Below are positions 26,339 to 34,748 of a stretch of 64,000 nt of DNA, one piece after another (position 1 is the stretch's first letter; the number at the start of each line of letters is the position of its first letter). Under the pieces are notes generated by a model, which was not told where the DNA came from, searched no databases, and worked only from the letters and a program-made list of their open reading frames with translations. The position numbers and the translations under genes are program-made. The DNA comes from Stenotrophomonas sp. ESTM1D_MKCIP4_1. Its GTDB lineage: Bacteria; Pseudomonadota; Gammaproteobacteria; Xanthomonadales; Xanthomonadaceae. The stretch is taken from assembly GCF_003086895.1 (NCBI RefSeq), contig NZ_CP026004.1:2764731-2828730 (forward strand), read 5' to 3'.

Positions 26339-27977
26339 CACCCCCCGTAACAAGCTTTCGCTGAAGCGTGAAGCCACCTCCGAACAGTTCAAGCTGGAAG
26401 AGCGCCTGCACAAGGTGCTGGCCCAGGCCGGCCTCGGCTCGCGCCGCGCGCTGGAACAGCGCATCGCCGAAGGCCTGGTCAAGGTCAACGGCGAAGTCGC
26501 GCAGACCGGCATGTCGGTCAAGAGCGGCGACAAGATCGAGCTGGACGGCCGTGGCTTCGTCGCCACCGCGCTGGCCGAGCCGTCGCGCGTGCTGGTCTAC
26601 AACAAGCCGGAAGGCGAAGTGACCACCCGCGAAGACCCCGAAGGCCGCCCGACCGTGTTCGAGTCCCTGCCGCCGCTGAAGGGCGCGCGCTGGATCGCCA
26701 TCGGCCGCCTGGACATCAACACCACCGGCCTGCTGCTGGCCACCACCGACGGTGAACTGGCCAACGCCATGATGCACCCGTCGTTCGAGGTCGAGCGCGA
26801 GTACGTGGTGCGCGTGCGCGCCCCGGAAGGCGAAGAAAAGGTCTCCGACGCCATCGTCGACCGCCTCGCCCGTGGCGTCGCGCTGGAAGACGGCCCGGCC
26901 AAGTTCGACGAGATCGAACGCATCGGCGGCACCGATTCGCACGACTGGTTCCGCGTCGTGGTGAAGGAAGGCCGCAACCGTGAAGTGCGCCGCCTGTGGG
27001 AATCGCAGGGTTGCCAGGTCAGCCGCCTGAAGCGCACCCGCTACGGCAAGGTCAGCCTGCCGCGCGAGCTGGTCCGTGGCCACTCGGTGGAACTGCCCAC
27101 CGCCCAGGTCGAAGCGCTGCGCGCGCAGCTGAAGCTGGAAGAAGGCGCGCCGTCGGCACTCACCCTGCAGCCGGTGATCGGCCAGCGTCGCGCCGCCAAG
27201 ACCACCGTGCGCGTGCGCGAAGGCGGTCGTGGCAATGCCTACGTCAACGGCCACAGCACCGCCGATGAAGGTCGCGAACTGCGTCGCTTCGACAACGTGC
27301 GCGAAGATCGCGGCCGTGGTCGCGGCGGCAAGGGCGGCGGTGGCTTCAAGGGCGGCCTGACCGTCAGCGGCGAAGCGGCAGCCAAGCAGTCGCAGAAGCC
27401 GTTCAAGCAGCGCGCGCCGAAGAACGACCGTTCGCTGCCGGAAGGCAACCCGGCCGCGTTCCGTACCTGGTACGTGCCGGACGGTGTCAGCACCGGCCCG
27501 AGCGGCCACCGCAACGCGGGTCCGGGCGCACGTGGCCCCGGTGCCCGTGGCCCGGGTGCAGGCGGCCAGGGCCGTCCGTACGGCAAGCCGAAGGGTCCGG
27601 GCGCGGGTGCCGGTGGCGGCCAGGGCCGTGGTGGCTTCGGCGGCGAAGGCCGCGGTGGCGCCGGTGGCGGCCAGGGTCGTCCGGCCGGTGCGGGCAACCG
27701 CTCGCAGGGCCAGGGCAACAAGCACCCGTACGGCCATCCGGGCAATGCCCCGAGCTTCCCGTCCGACCATGCCAACCCGGGCTTCAACCCGTATGGCAGC
27801 GCGCGTCCGGCCGGCAACGGTCGTCCGGGCGGCAACGCCAACGCACGTCCGGGCGGCAATCGCGGTCCGGGCGGCAACCGTGGCCCGGGTGGCCCCGGCG
27901 GCAACCGCGGTCCCGGTGGCCCGGGTGGCAACCGTGGCCCGGGCGGCCCGCGCCGCAGCGGCCCGCGCGGCGGCTGA
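26331..27977 (+). CDS. rluB: 23S rRNA pseudouridine synthase RluB with long Gly-rich tail
   Basis: A 548-aa protein. The S4 domain (about 20-75, ERLHKVLAQAGLGSRRALEQRI) and RsuA/RluB-type catalytic domain (about 80-260) include the GRLDINTTGLLLATTDGELA motif with the catalytic Asp. RluB modifies U2605 of 23S rRNA in E. coli. About 290 residues after the enzyme core form a basic, Gly/Arg/Pro/Asn-rich tail with repeated PGGNRG units near the end, probably disordered and RNA-binding. E. coli RluB has a shorter tail. The ATG at 26331 overlaps the scpB stop; a start 60 bases upstream would add an unneeded extension inside scpB. Confidence 0.93.
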   Translation: MSDTPRNKLSLKREATSEQFKLEERLHKVLAQAGLGSRRALEQRIAEGLVKVNGEVAQTGMSVKSGDKIELDGRGFVATALAEPSRVLVYNKPEGEVTTREDPEGRPTVFESLPPLKGARWIAIGRLDINTTGLLLATTDGELANAMMHPSFEVEREYVVRVRAPEGEEKVSDAIVDRLARGVALEDGPAKFDEIERIGGTDSHDWFRVVVKEGRNREVRRLWESQGCQVSRLKRTRYGKVSLPRELVRGHSVELPTAQVEALRAQLKLEEGAPSALTLQPVIGQRRAAKTTVRVREGGRGNAYVNGHSTADEGRELRRFDNVREDRGRGRGGKGGGGFKGGLTVSGEAAAKQSQKPFKQRAPKNDRSLPEGNPAAFRTWYVPDGVSTGPSGHRNAGPGARGPGARGPGAGGQGRPYGKPKGPGAGAGGGQGRGGFGGEGRGGAGGGQGRPAGAGNRSQGQGNKHPYGHPGNAPSFPSDHANPGFNPYGSARPAGNGRPGGNANARPGGNRGPGGNRGPGGPGGNRGPGGPGGNRGPGGPRRSGPRGG

Positions 27978-28004
27978 CCCAACCCAACCAGGACGGAGCG
28001 AGCG

Positions 28005-28727
28005 ATGACACGGATGTTGTCCCTGGGCGCCCGCCTCGGCGCCCTGCTGGTCCTGATGCTGGTGGTGGGCGGTTGCGAACGCGCCGCCGACCGCCTCAAG
28101 CAGGAGCTGGCCGCCACGCAGAACCCGTGGCCGAAATCTTCTCCGCTGCACGCACCCACTGACCGTCTGGTACGCCGGCTGATCGTCGATCCGCGCTACA
28201 TGGAACGCATCAAGCAGGCCGGCAGCAAGGAAAAGGCCATCCAGGCCGGTGCGCAGCTCAGCCTCGATGGCATCGCACGCCTGCCGCCGCAGCGGCTGGA
28301 GCAACGCGCCAAGGTCATGGCCGCCATCCTGCACGCCATGCCGGTGGAGGACTGCGCACGGATCTCACGCGCGACCGGCGCTGCCGAAGTAGCGCGACTG
28401 AGCACGGTGTTCTTCGCCCAGCTGGAAAAGCTCCCGCCCGCAGACATCGACGCCTGGTTCGAGATGAGCTACCAGGCCAGCATCGCCGAGCTGGAACAGC
28501 GCCCGCCCAGCAAGATCAGTGAAGCGCAGATCCAGGCGGCGTCGGAAGCGTTCATGGACAGCCTGCCCAGCGATGCGGTGCGCGTCCGCGCCATGGCCGT
28601 CCTGCCCGAGATGGAAACCGCCGCACCGGCCGACGCCTGCTGGGCATCGCGCACGATGTTCGACGCGGTGGCGACGCTGCCCAAGCCGCACCGCGGCACC
28701 CTGGCGTGGCTGTTGGCGCAGCAGTAG
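28005..28727 (+). CDS. Predicted lipoprotein of unknown function
   Basis: A 240-aa protein with a signal peptide and lipobox LMLVVGGCER (C24). The mature part is predicted mostly helical, with DRLKQELAATQNP, a RYMERIKQAGSKEKAIQAGAQ segment and two cysteines (VEDCARIS, ADACWASR) that could pair. No known family is recognised. It follows rluB by 27 bases and may be the operon's last gene. Confidence 0.75.
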   Translation: MTRMLSLGARLGALLVLMLVVGGCERAADRLKQELAATQNPWPKSSPLHAPTDRLVRRLIVDPRYMERIKQAGSKEKAIQAGAQLSLDGIARLPPQRLEQRAKVMAAILHAMPVEDCARISRATGAAEVARLSTVFFAQLEKLPPADIDAWFEMSYQASIAELEQRPPSKISEAQIQAASEAFMDSLPSDAVRVRAMAVLPEMETAAPADACWASRTMFDAVATLPKPHRGTLAWLLAQQ

Positions 28728-28897
28728 ACCGCGCACCTTGCGGCTTGGTACCGAAGGCCCACCCTGTCTGGCGTCCCTGCGCTGCAGCGCATCGCGGTTA
28801 GGAATTGTCTGAAAATGAGCAGTTCGTGCCGCAGCTCACCCCAGTGACGCTTTAGCCCTTCTACGGTGACGCCTCATTCCCACGCAAGGCACCGTTG

Positions 28898-29143
28898 ATG
28901 GCTTGGCATACGAGCACCTCCGTCCTGACGATCGTCGACGCCAGCAACAGCTGGTGGACCACCCTCTACGAGTCCGGCGAGACCGCACCGGTCTGCGGCA
29001 TCTACCGTTGCCAAGGCTGCAAGTGCGAGATCACCCGCAATCAAGGCGAGGCGTTCCCGCCGCAGTCGCACCACCCTCATCGACCGGAGCAAAGCCGCAT
29101 CCGCTGGATGCTCAACGTACGTACCAACGCTCGAGTCACCTGA
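28898..29143 (+). CDS. Small Cys-rich (zinc-ribbon-like) protein
   Basis: An 81-aa protein. The middle holds three closely spaced cysteines after a fourth: CGIYRCQGCKCEITRNQGE, then PPQSHHPHRPEQ with several histidines. This looks like a small metal-binding ribbon. The N-terminus, ESGETAPVCGIYRC, recalls rubredoxin/zinc-ribbon openings (strand, CxxC-like knuckle), but I cannot name a family. The C-terminus is Arg-rich. The ATG at 28898 is preceded by an in-frame TTG. A long hairpin right after the stop would terminate it. Confidence 0.6.
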   Translation: MAWHTSTSVLTIVDASNSWWTTLYESGETAPVCGIYRCQGCKCEITRNQGEAFPPQSHHPHRPEQSRIRWMLNVRTNARVT

Positions 29144-29146
29144 CAC

Positions 29147-29212
29147 AAAAAAGGGACGGAGGGGATCAAGTCGCTTGTGCACAAACGACTTGATCCCCTC
29201 CGTCCCCTTTTT
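29147..29212. terminator. Long near-perfect inverted repeat, probable bidirectional terminator
   Basis: Two 27-base arms at 29147-29173 and 29186-29212 (core GGGACGGAGGGGATCAAGTCG) differ by one base and enclose a 12-base loop that is itself partly palindromic (TTGTGCACAA). The arms end in an A-run on the left and a T-run on the right, so the structure can stop transcription from both sides. It lies four bases after one gene's stop and five before the convergent gene's stop. Confidence 0.8.
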
Positions 29213-29216
29213 GCGG

Positions 29217-29651
29217 TCAGCGGCGGCTGATGGTGAACGCGGTGCCGTCCACGCCCAGGTCCCAGCCCTTGCCGGTGCCGGACAGGGCCAGCGAGACGTC
29301 GCCCTTGGTCATCACCTGCGCGTTGCTGGATTTCACCGCGCCTGCGTGTGCGCCCACCGAAGCGTAGGTGCCCAGCAGCTCGTTGATGCCCACCGCGCCG
29401 GTGAAGCTGCCGCGCCCATTGGTGATCTTCGATTTGCCCACGGTCAGGCCGCCACCCTTCACCTGGATGCGCACCGGCAGGCTGGTGCCATTGCTGCACT
29501 GGAGGGTGCCGTTGCCCGAGGCCGTCTTGTAGATCAGCGACCAGCCTGACAGGTTGTAGCGCAGGTGGCAGTCGAGGTTGCCAGCGGCATTCGCAACCGG
29601 GGCCAGAGCGGCTGCGGCCAGTGCCGTCAGCAGGACAAGGGACTTCTTCAT
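29217..29651 (-). CDS. Exported protein of unknown function
   Basis: A 144-aa protein with a clean signal peptide (MKKSLVLLTALAAAALAPVANAAG, cleaved near 23). Two cysteines (LDCHLRYN, LQCSNGTS) may form a disulfide. The remainder is Gly/Ser-rich beta-type sequence (GGGLTVGKSKITNGRGSFTG, YASVGAHAGAVKSSNAQVMTKGDVSLALSGTGKGW), a small periplasmic beta-sandwich or barrel. I do not recognise the family. It stands alone and convergent to the small Cys-rich gene. Confidence 0.75.
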   Translation of the reverse strand: MKKSLVLLTALAAAALAPVANAAGNLDCHLRYNLSGWSLIYKTASGNGTLQCSNGTSLPVRIQVKGGGLTVGKSKITNGRGSFTGAVGINELLGTYASVGAHAGAVKSSNAQVMTKGDVSLALSGTGKGWDLGVDGTAFTISRR

Positions 29652-29771
29652 CAGCAGGACTTCCACGTCAGGTCGGACTGGCCGCGAATCTAGCAGCGCG
29701 CGCGTGCACGATGAATGCAGGCACGCGTGCGGATGCGGCGAGCGTTCAGCTGCCCGCCGCCGGCCCGCCGC

Positions 29772-30587
29772 TCAGGCCCGCTCGTCCAGGTGGAACGCAT
29801 CCGCATCGAGCATCGCCGGGAAGCGTGCCCGGTGCGCCGCCAGCGCCTCGGCCGAAATGGTGGTGGTGACCACCTGTTCGCGCTCCCGGATCTCCACCTG
29901 CGGCTGGCCCAGGAAATCGATCACCGCACTGTCGCCGGCATAGTGCAGCTGGTTGCCATCCACGCCGATGCGGTTGACCGCCGCCACGAAGCACAGGTTC
30001 TCGATGGCCCGCGCGCGCAGCAGGGTCTTCCACGCGTACGCGCGCGCCGACGGCCAGTTGGCCACGAAGATCTGCAGGTCGAAATCCATCTGCCCTGCCC
30101 GCTCCACGTTGTAGCGGTTGCGGCAGAACACCGGGAAACGCAGGTCGTAGCAGACCTGCGGATTGATCCGCCAACCCTTCCATTCCACGCACAGGCGGTC
30201 GCGGCCTGCCGCATAGCGCTCATGCTCGCCGCCATACCGGAACAGGTGGCGCTTGTCGTAGTACTGCAGCCCGCCGTCGGGCGTGGCGAACAGCAGGCGG
30301 TTGTAGACGCCCTCGCCATCGCGCAGCTGCACGCTGCCGATCACCGCCGCGTCCAGCGCCGCCGCCTGTTCGCGCACCCACGTCACGGTGGGGCCGTCCA
30401 TGCCTTCGGCCTGGGCGATGGCCTCGTTGGAAAAGCCGCTGGTGAAAGTCTCCGGCAGGATCACCAGATCGGTGGTGCCGGCCAGCGGTGCCAGCAGCGC
30501 GCCGTAGTAATCGCGGTTGCCGTCCGGGTCGTGCCAACGGGTGTCGCCCTGCACGAGGGAAATGCGCAGATCCTGCATGGTCGTCAT
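29772..30587 (-). CDS. Carbon-nitrogen hydrolase, omega-amidase (YafV-like)
   Basis: A 271-aa nitrilase-superfamily amidase. The catalytic triad is visible: Glu in VILPETFTSGF, Lys in YDKRHLF, Cys in NPQVCYDLRFP. YafV-type omega-amidases deaminate 2-oxoglutaramate or 2-oxosuccinamate, the keto products of glutamine or asparagine transaminases. It lies five bases after the transaminase gene, so the pair probably works in the methionine-salvage/glutamine-transaminase route: the transaminase makes methionine and oxoglutaramate, and the amidase pulls the reaction forward. The second ATG (30578) has better ribosome-binding spacing (GAGGA about ten bases upstream) and may be the true start. Confidence 0.88.
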   Translation of the reverse strand: MTTMQDLRISLVQGDTRWHDPDGNRDYYGALLAPLAGTTDLVILPETFTSGFSNEAIAQAEGMDGPTVTWVREQAAALDAAVIGSVQLRDGEGVYNRLLFATPDGGLQYYDKRHLFRYGGEHERYAAGRDRLCVEWKGWRINPQVCYDLRFPVFCRNRYNVERAGQMDFDLQIFVANWPSARAYAWKTLLRARAIENLCFVAAVNRIGVDGNQLHYAGDSAVIDFLGQPQVEIREREQVVTTTISAEALAAHRARFPAMLDADAFHLDERA

Positions 30588-30591
30588 GTCC

Positions 30592-31740
30592 TCAGAGCAG
30601 ACGCAGGCGTTCGATCGCCGCGTCCAGCGTGGCCTCGTTCTTGGCGAAGCACAGGCGCACCAGGCGCTGGCCGACCGGCGCGGTTTCGTAGAACGGCGAC
30701 AGCGGAATGGCGGTGACGCCCTTCTCGATGGTCAGCCACTTCACGAATTCATGGTCGGGCAGATCGCTGATGGCCGAATAGTCCACCAGCTGGAAATAAC
30801 CACCCGGCACCGGCAGCGGCTTCAGGCGGGTGCCGGCCAGCTGTTCGCGGAAGCGGTCGCGCTTGGCCTGGTAGAACGCACCCAGTTCCAGGTGGTGTTC
30901 CGGCTCGTCGCGGATCATCGCGGCGAACCCGTACTGCGCCGGGCCGAAGCTGGTGAACGTGTTGTACTGGTGCACCTTGCGGAATTCCGCGGTCAGCAGC
31001 GGCGGTGCCACCGCATAGCCGATCTTCCAGCCGGTGCAGTGGTAGGTCTTGCCGAAGCTGGAGATGACGAAGGTACGCTCGCGCAGTTCGGGGTAGCGCA
31101 GCGCCGATTCGTGGCGGCGGCCATCGAAGATGATGTGTTCGTACACCTCATCGGAAATCAGGTAGATCTGCGTGCCACGCAGCAGGTCAGCCAGCGCCTG
31201 CATGTCGGCCTCGTCCAGCATCGCACCGGACGGGTTGTGCGGGGTGTTGACCATCAGCATGCGGGTGCGCGGGGTGATCGCCGCACGCACGCGGTCCCAG
31301 TCCACCGCGAAGGTCTGCGGGTCCAGCGGCACGTGCACTGCGGTGGCGCCGGCCAGCTCGATGGCCGGCTCATAGCAGTCGTAGGCCGGGTCCAGCACGA
31401 TCACTTCCTCACCGGCACGCACCACGGCGTGGATGGCGTTGAAGATCGCCTCGGTGGCACCGCTGGTGACGGTGATCTCGGCATCCGGATCGAGGGTGGC
31501 GCCGTACAGGTCCAGCGACTTCTGCGCGATGGCCTGGCGCAGCGGTGCCACGCCGGTCATGGGCGGGTACTGGTTCAGGCCCGCGGCCATCGCCTTGGCG
31601 GTTTCGTCGATCAGGCGCTGCGGCGCGGAGAAGTCCGGGAAACCCTGGCCCAGGTTGACCGCGCCGTGTTCGGCGGCGAGCTGGGACATCACGGTGAAGA
31701 TCGTGGTACCGACCTTGGGCAGCTTGGTGGTGGGTTGCAT
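30592..31740 (-). CDS. PLP-dependent methionine/glutamine aminotransferase (YbdL/KAT-like, class I)
   Basis: A 382-aa fold-type I aminotransferase. The PLP Lys lies in SSFGKTYHCTGWKIGY, with NPHNPSGAML and DEVYEHIIF as other hallmarks. VNLGQGFPDFSAPQ at the N-terminus is typical of the YbdL/kynurenine aminotransferase group that prefers methionine, glutamine and aromatic amino acids. It is the first gene of a two-gene unit with the omega-amidase. The most likely task is transamination of 4-methylthio-2-oxobutyrate to methionine. Confidence 0.9.
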   Translation of the reverse strand: MQPTTKLPKVGTTIFTVMSQLAAEHGAVNLGQGFPDFSAPQRLIDETAKAMAAGLNQYPPMTGVAPLRQAIAQKSLDLYGATLDPDAEITVTSGATEAIFNAIHAVVRAGEEVIVLDPAYDCYEPAIELAGATAVHVPLDPQTFAVDWDRVRAAITPRTRMLMVNTPHNPSGAMLDEADMQALADLLRGTQIYLISDEVYEHIIFDGRRHESALRYPELRERTFVISSFGKTYHCTGWKIGYAVAPPLLTAEFRKVHQYNTFTSFGPAQYGFAAMIRDEPEHHLELGAFYQAKRDRFREQLAGTRLKPLPVPGGYFQLVDYSAISDLPDHEFVKWLTIEKGVTAIPLSPFYETAPVGQRLVRLCFAKNEATLDAAIERLRLL

Positions 31741-31820
31741 CGGCCTGGGGAATGGGGAGACAGACCGCTGAGTTTACGCAATCCCTGCTGCCGCCGGGCC
31801 AGACAACCGCAGCCGAGGGA

Positions 31821-31899
31821 AATGCCGGCCAGCGGCATTCATCGCGCGGCGGTAGTGCCGGCCGCTGGCCGGCAACCACGGCCAGCGGCCGGCGCTACC
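31821..31899. repeat. REP dimer and half-copy upstream of ccmA
   Basis: A GTAG-headed REP at 31852 (stem GCCGGCCGCTGGCCGGC) is followed by its inverted partner ending in CTACC at 31899. A related short palindrome, ATGCCGGCCAGCGGCATT, precedes them at 31821. They lie between the divergent transaminase and ccmA genes. Confidence 0.85.
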
Positions 31900-31954
31900 G
31901 GGGCCATTCATCGTTACAATTGCCCCCGCACTCCGGCACGAAGACCCTCGCCCC

Positions 31955-32617
31955 TTGAACACCCCTGCATTGCTGGCCGCCAGCGGCCTGAGCTTCTCCC
32001 GCAATGACGAACCCGTGTTCGGCCCGCTGGACTTCCATGTGGATGGCGGCGAAGCCCTGCTGGTGCAGGGCGGCAATGGTGCCGGCAAGACCACCCTGCT
32101 GCGTGTGCTGGCAGGGCTGGCACGTCCCGGCGCCGGCCAGGTGCGCATCGATGGCAAGGCCGCCAGCAACGCCGAGCGCGCCCGCTACGTCGCCTACCTC
32201 AGCCACCTGCCGGCCCTGAAGCCGGATCTGGACACGCTGGAAAACCTGCACTTCCTCTGCGGCCTGCATGGCCGCCGGGCCAAGCAGATGCCGGGCAGCG
32301 CGCTGGCCATCGTCGGCCTGGCCGGCTACGAGGACACCCTGGTGCGGCACCTGTCGGCCGGGCAGAAAAGGCGCCTGGCGCTGGCCCGCATCTGGCTGTC
32401 GCCGGCACCGCTGTGGCTGCTGGACGAGCCCTACGCCAACCTCGATCTGGAAGGCATCAACCTGGTCAACCGGATGATTTCGGCCCATCTGCGCGGCGGC
32501 GGTGCCGCCCTGGTCACCACCCACGGCGCCTATGCCGCGCCGCCGGTACGCACGCGCCTGCTGGAACTGCCGGTGCCCGGGCAACCGGCCGCCACCGTGC
32601 AGGGAGGTGCCGCATGA
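31955..32617 (+). CDS. ccmA: Heme/cytochrome c maturation ABC transporter ATPase CcmA
   Basis: A 220-aa ABC ATPase. Walker A is [11 protein letters not shown], the signature [14 protein letters not shown], and Walker [12 protein letters not shown]. CcmA powers CcmBCD to release holo-CcmE, the heme chaperone, during system I cytochrome c biogenesis. The start is a TTG at 31955 (no ATG fits). It overlaps ccmB by ATGA and opens the complete ccm operon. Confidence 0.96.
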   Translation: MNTPALLAASGLSFSRNDEPVFGPLDFHVDGGEALLVQGGNGAGKTTLLRVLAGLARPGAGQVRIDGKAASNAERARYVAYLSHLPALKPDLDTLENLHFLCGLHGRRAKQMPGSALAIVGLAGYEDTLVRHLSAGQKRRLALARIWLSPAPLWLLDEPYANLDLEGINLVNRMISAHLRGGGAALVTTHGAYAAPPVRTRLLELPVPGQPAATVQGGAA

Positions 32618-33309
32618 TCGCTCCGGGCACCGAACCGGGCCTGTGGCAGACCGCCCGCGCCCTGCTCTCGCGCGATCTGCGCCTGCTCTGGCGCCGCCGT
32701 GGCGATGCGCTGCAACCGGTGCTGTTCGCCCTGCTGGTGGTGGTCCTGTTCGCACTGGCACAGGGCCGCGATCCGCAGCCGCTGGCCGCCACCGCGGGCG
32801 CCGTGCTGTGGCTGGCGGTGCTGCTGGCCGGGCAGCTGGCGCTGGATTCGCTGTTCCGTTCCGATGCCGAGGATGGATCGCTGGAACAATGGCTGCTGGC
32901 ACCCGTGCCGCTGGCCTGGCTGGTGCTGGTGCGCGTCCTGCTGCACTGGGCCACCACCGCATTGCCGTTGATCGTGGTCAGTCCGCTGCTGGCGGAAATG
33001 CTGCATCTGCCACATGACCAACTGCCGATGTTGCTGGCATCGTTGCTGCTGGGAACACCGGTGCTGAGCCTGATCGGTGGCGTGGTGGCCGCGCTGACGG
33101 TGGGCATACGGCGCTCTGGTATTCTCGTGGCGTTGCTGTCGTTGCCGCTGTACGTACCGGTGCTGGTGTTCGGTGCGGGCAGCCTGGCGGCGGCCAGTCG
33201 CGGGCAGGATCCGGTCGGTGCGCTGCTGATGCTGGGCGCAGGACTGGTGGTCGCCCTGCTGCTGGCACCGCTGGCGACCGCTGCGGCCATCCGTATTTCC
33301 CTGAGTTGA
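32614..33309 (+). CDS. ccmB: Heme exporter protein CcmB
   Basis: A 231-aa inner-membrane permease with six hydrophobic segments. It has the CcmB pattern [24 protein letters not shown] after helix 2. It associates with CcmA and CcmC. The ATG at 32614 overlaps the ccmA stop; the longer frame upstream is inside ccmA. A 43-base gap separates it from ccmC. Confidence 0.95.
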   Translation: MIAPGTEPGLWQTARALLSRDLRLLWRRRGDALQPVLFALLVVVLFALAQGRDPQPLAATAGAVLWLAVLLAGQLALDSLFRSDAEDGSLEQWLLAPVPLAWLVLVRVLLHWATTALPLIVVSPLLAEMLHLPHDQLPMLLASLLLGTPVLSLIGGVVAALTVGIRRSGILVALLSLPLYVPVLVFGAGSLAAASRGQDPVGALLMLGAGLVVALLLAPLATAAAIRISLS

Positions 33310-33352
33310 ACGGGCAGAGAGCCAATCCACCCTTGCTGGATAGCCGTCACGC

Positions 33353-34105
33353 ATGAATCCGATCGTCCGCTGGTTCCATCAACTCGGTTCGCCGCCCACG
33401 TTTGATCGTTTCGCTGCCCGCTGGTCGCGTGTGTTCTACATCGCCGCGCTGCCAGTGCTGCTGGTGGGCCTGTGGCAGGCGCTGCTCGTGGTACCGCCGG
33501 AAGCACGCCAGCTGGACAGCTTCCGCATCCTCTACATCCACGTGCCCAGTGCCTGGATGAGCCTGTTCGTGTTCGCGCTGATGGCGCTGTATGCCGCCAT
33601 CGCGCTGATCTGGCGCATCAAGATCTGCGAGATCCTGGCCATGGCCTGTGCGCCGATGGGCGCCGGCTTCACCCTCATCACCCTGCTCACCGGCAGCATC
33701 TGGGGCAAGGGCACCTGGGGCACCTGGTGGGATTGGGACCCGCGCATGACCAGCGAACTGGTCCTGCTGTTCCTGTACCTGGGTGTCATCGGCCTGTACC
33801 ACGCCATCGAGGACCGCCGCAGCGCCGCGCGCGCGGCCGGCCTGCTGGCCATCGTCGGCGTCAGCCTGCTGCCGGTCATCCGTTATTCGGTGGACTGGTG
33901 GGGGGGCCTGCACCAGCGCCAGTCAATCAGCGTGTTCGGTGAATCAGCCATCAGCAGCGCGATGATCGCACCGCTGTGGTGGATGGTCATCGGCACCAAG
34001 TTCTGGTTTGCCGGCTCGGTGCTGGCCAAGGCGCGTGCCGACAATCTCGACCGCGAGGCCGGCAAGGCCTGGGTCGGCCAGCGCGTGGAGGAAACACAGC
34101 GATGA
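33353..34105 (+). CDS. ccmC: Heme exporter protein CcmC
   Basis: A 250-aa inner-membrane heme-handling protein that loads heme onto CcmE. The tryptophan-rich WxWD-type motif is visible in [21 protein letters not shown], flanked by conserved heme-ligand histidines in [11 protein letters not shown] and [10 protein letters not shown]. Six helices are predicted. It overlaps ccmD by ATGA. Confidence 0.96.
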   Translation: MNPIVRWFHQLGSPPTFDRFAARWSRVFYIAALPVLLVGLWQALLVVPPEARQLDSFRILYIHVPSAWMSLFVFALMALYAAIALIWRIKICEILAMACAPMGAGFTLITLLTGSIWGKGTWGTWWDWDPRMTSELVLLFLYLGVIGLYHAIEDRRSAARAAGLLAIVGVSLLPVIRYSVDWWGGLHQRQSISVFGESAISSAMIAPLWWMVIGTKFWFAGSVLAKARADNLDREAGKAWVGQRVEETQR

Positions 34106-34290
34106 CCCACCTGCCCTTCGTGATCGGCGCCTATGCCGTGTTCGTGCTGGTACTGCTGGTCGATGCCATCGGTTCCTGGCTTCGCCTGCGCGCGGCCCGC
34201 CGCCAGGCACAGTCGCGCCAGCAACGGCAGCAGGCGCGGCAGACCGCACAGCAGGCGGCGCCGGCCCTGACGGCGGAGCTGGAGCGATGA
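34102..34290 (+). CDS. ccmD: Heme exporter subunit CcmD
   Basis: A 62-aa single-pass membrane protein (helix about 5-24, [20 protein letters not shown]) with a basic, Gln/Arg-rich cytoplasmic tail. CcmD is needed for release of holo-CcmE from the CcmABC complex. The start overlaps ccmC by four bases and the stop overlaps ccmE by four. Confidence 0.92.
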   Translation: MTHLPFVIGAYAVFVLVLLVDAIGSWLRLRAARRQAQSRQQRQQARQTAQQAAPALTAELER

Positions 34291-34748
34291 CGCCGGTGCA
34301 GCGCCGCCGCATGGCCTGGGTGCTGCTGGCCCTGCTCGCCTCCGGCCTGGCCACCGCACTGGTGGCGATGGCACTGGAACGCAACATCGCCTATCTCTAC
34401 ACGCCGTCGGAAGTACTGCGCGGCGACGTCGATGCGCAGACCCGCTTCCGCCTCGGCGGCATGGTGGTAAAAGGCTCGTTCAACCGCCCGGTCGGTTCGC
34501 TCGATGCACGCTTCCAGGTCACCGACGGCGATGCACAGCTGGCCGTGCTGACCTCGCGCATCCTGCCGGACATGTTCGCCGAGGGCACCGCCGTGGTCGC
34601 CAGTGGGCGCCTGCAGGACGGCGTGTTCGTGGCCGATGAAGTGCTGGCCAAGCACGATGAGAAATACGTGCCCAAGGAAGTGGCCGACAAGATGGGCGAC
34701 GCCCATCGCAAACACGACGTGCCGGTACCGGCGACCGAGGTGCGCTGA
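34287..34748 (+). CDS. ccmE: Periplasmic heme chaperone CcmE
   Basis: A 153-aa protein with an N-terminal anchor (about 10-30) and an OB-fold domain. The covalent heme-binding His is H123 in AKHDEKYVP with the conserved Tyr Y127, as in the HxxxY form of E. coli. The C-terminal tail is flexible and charged. It takes heme from CcmC and delivers it to CcmF/H. Confidence 0.96.
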   Translation: MTPVQRRRMAWVLLALLASGLATALVAMALERNIAYLYTPSEVLRGDVDAQTRFRLGGMVVKGSFNRPVGSLDARFQVTDGDAQLAVLTSRILPDMFAEGTAVVASGRLQDGVFVADEVLAKHDEKYVPKEVADKMGDAHRKHDVPVPATEVR

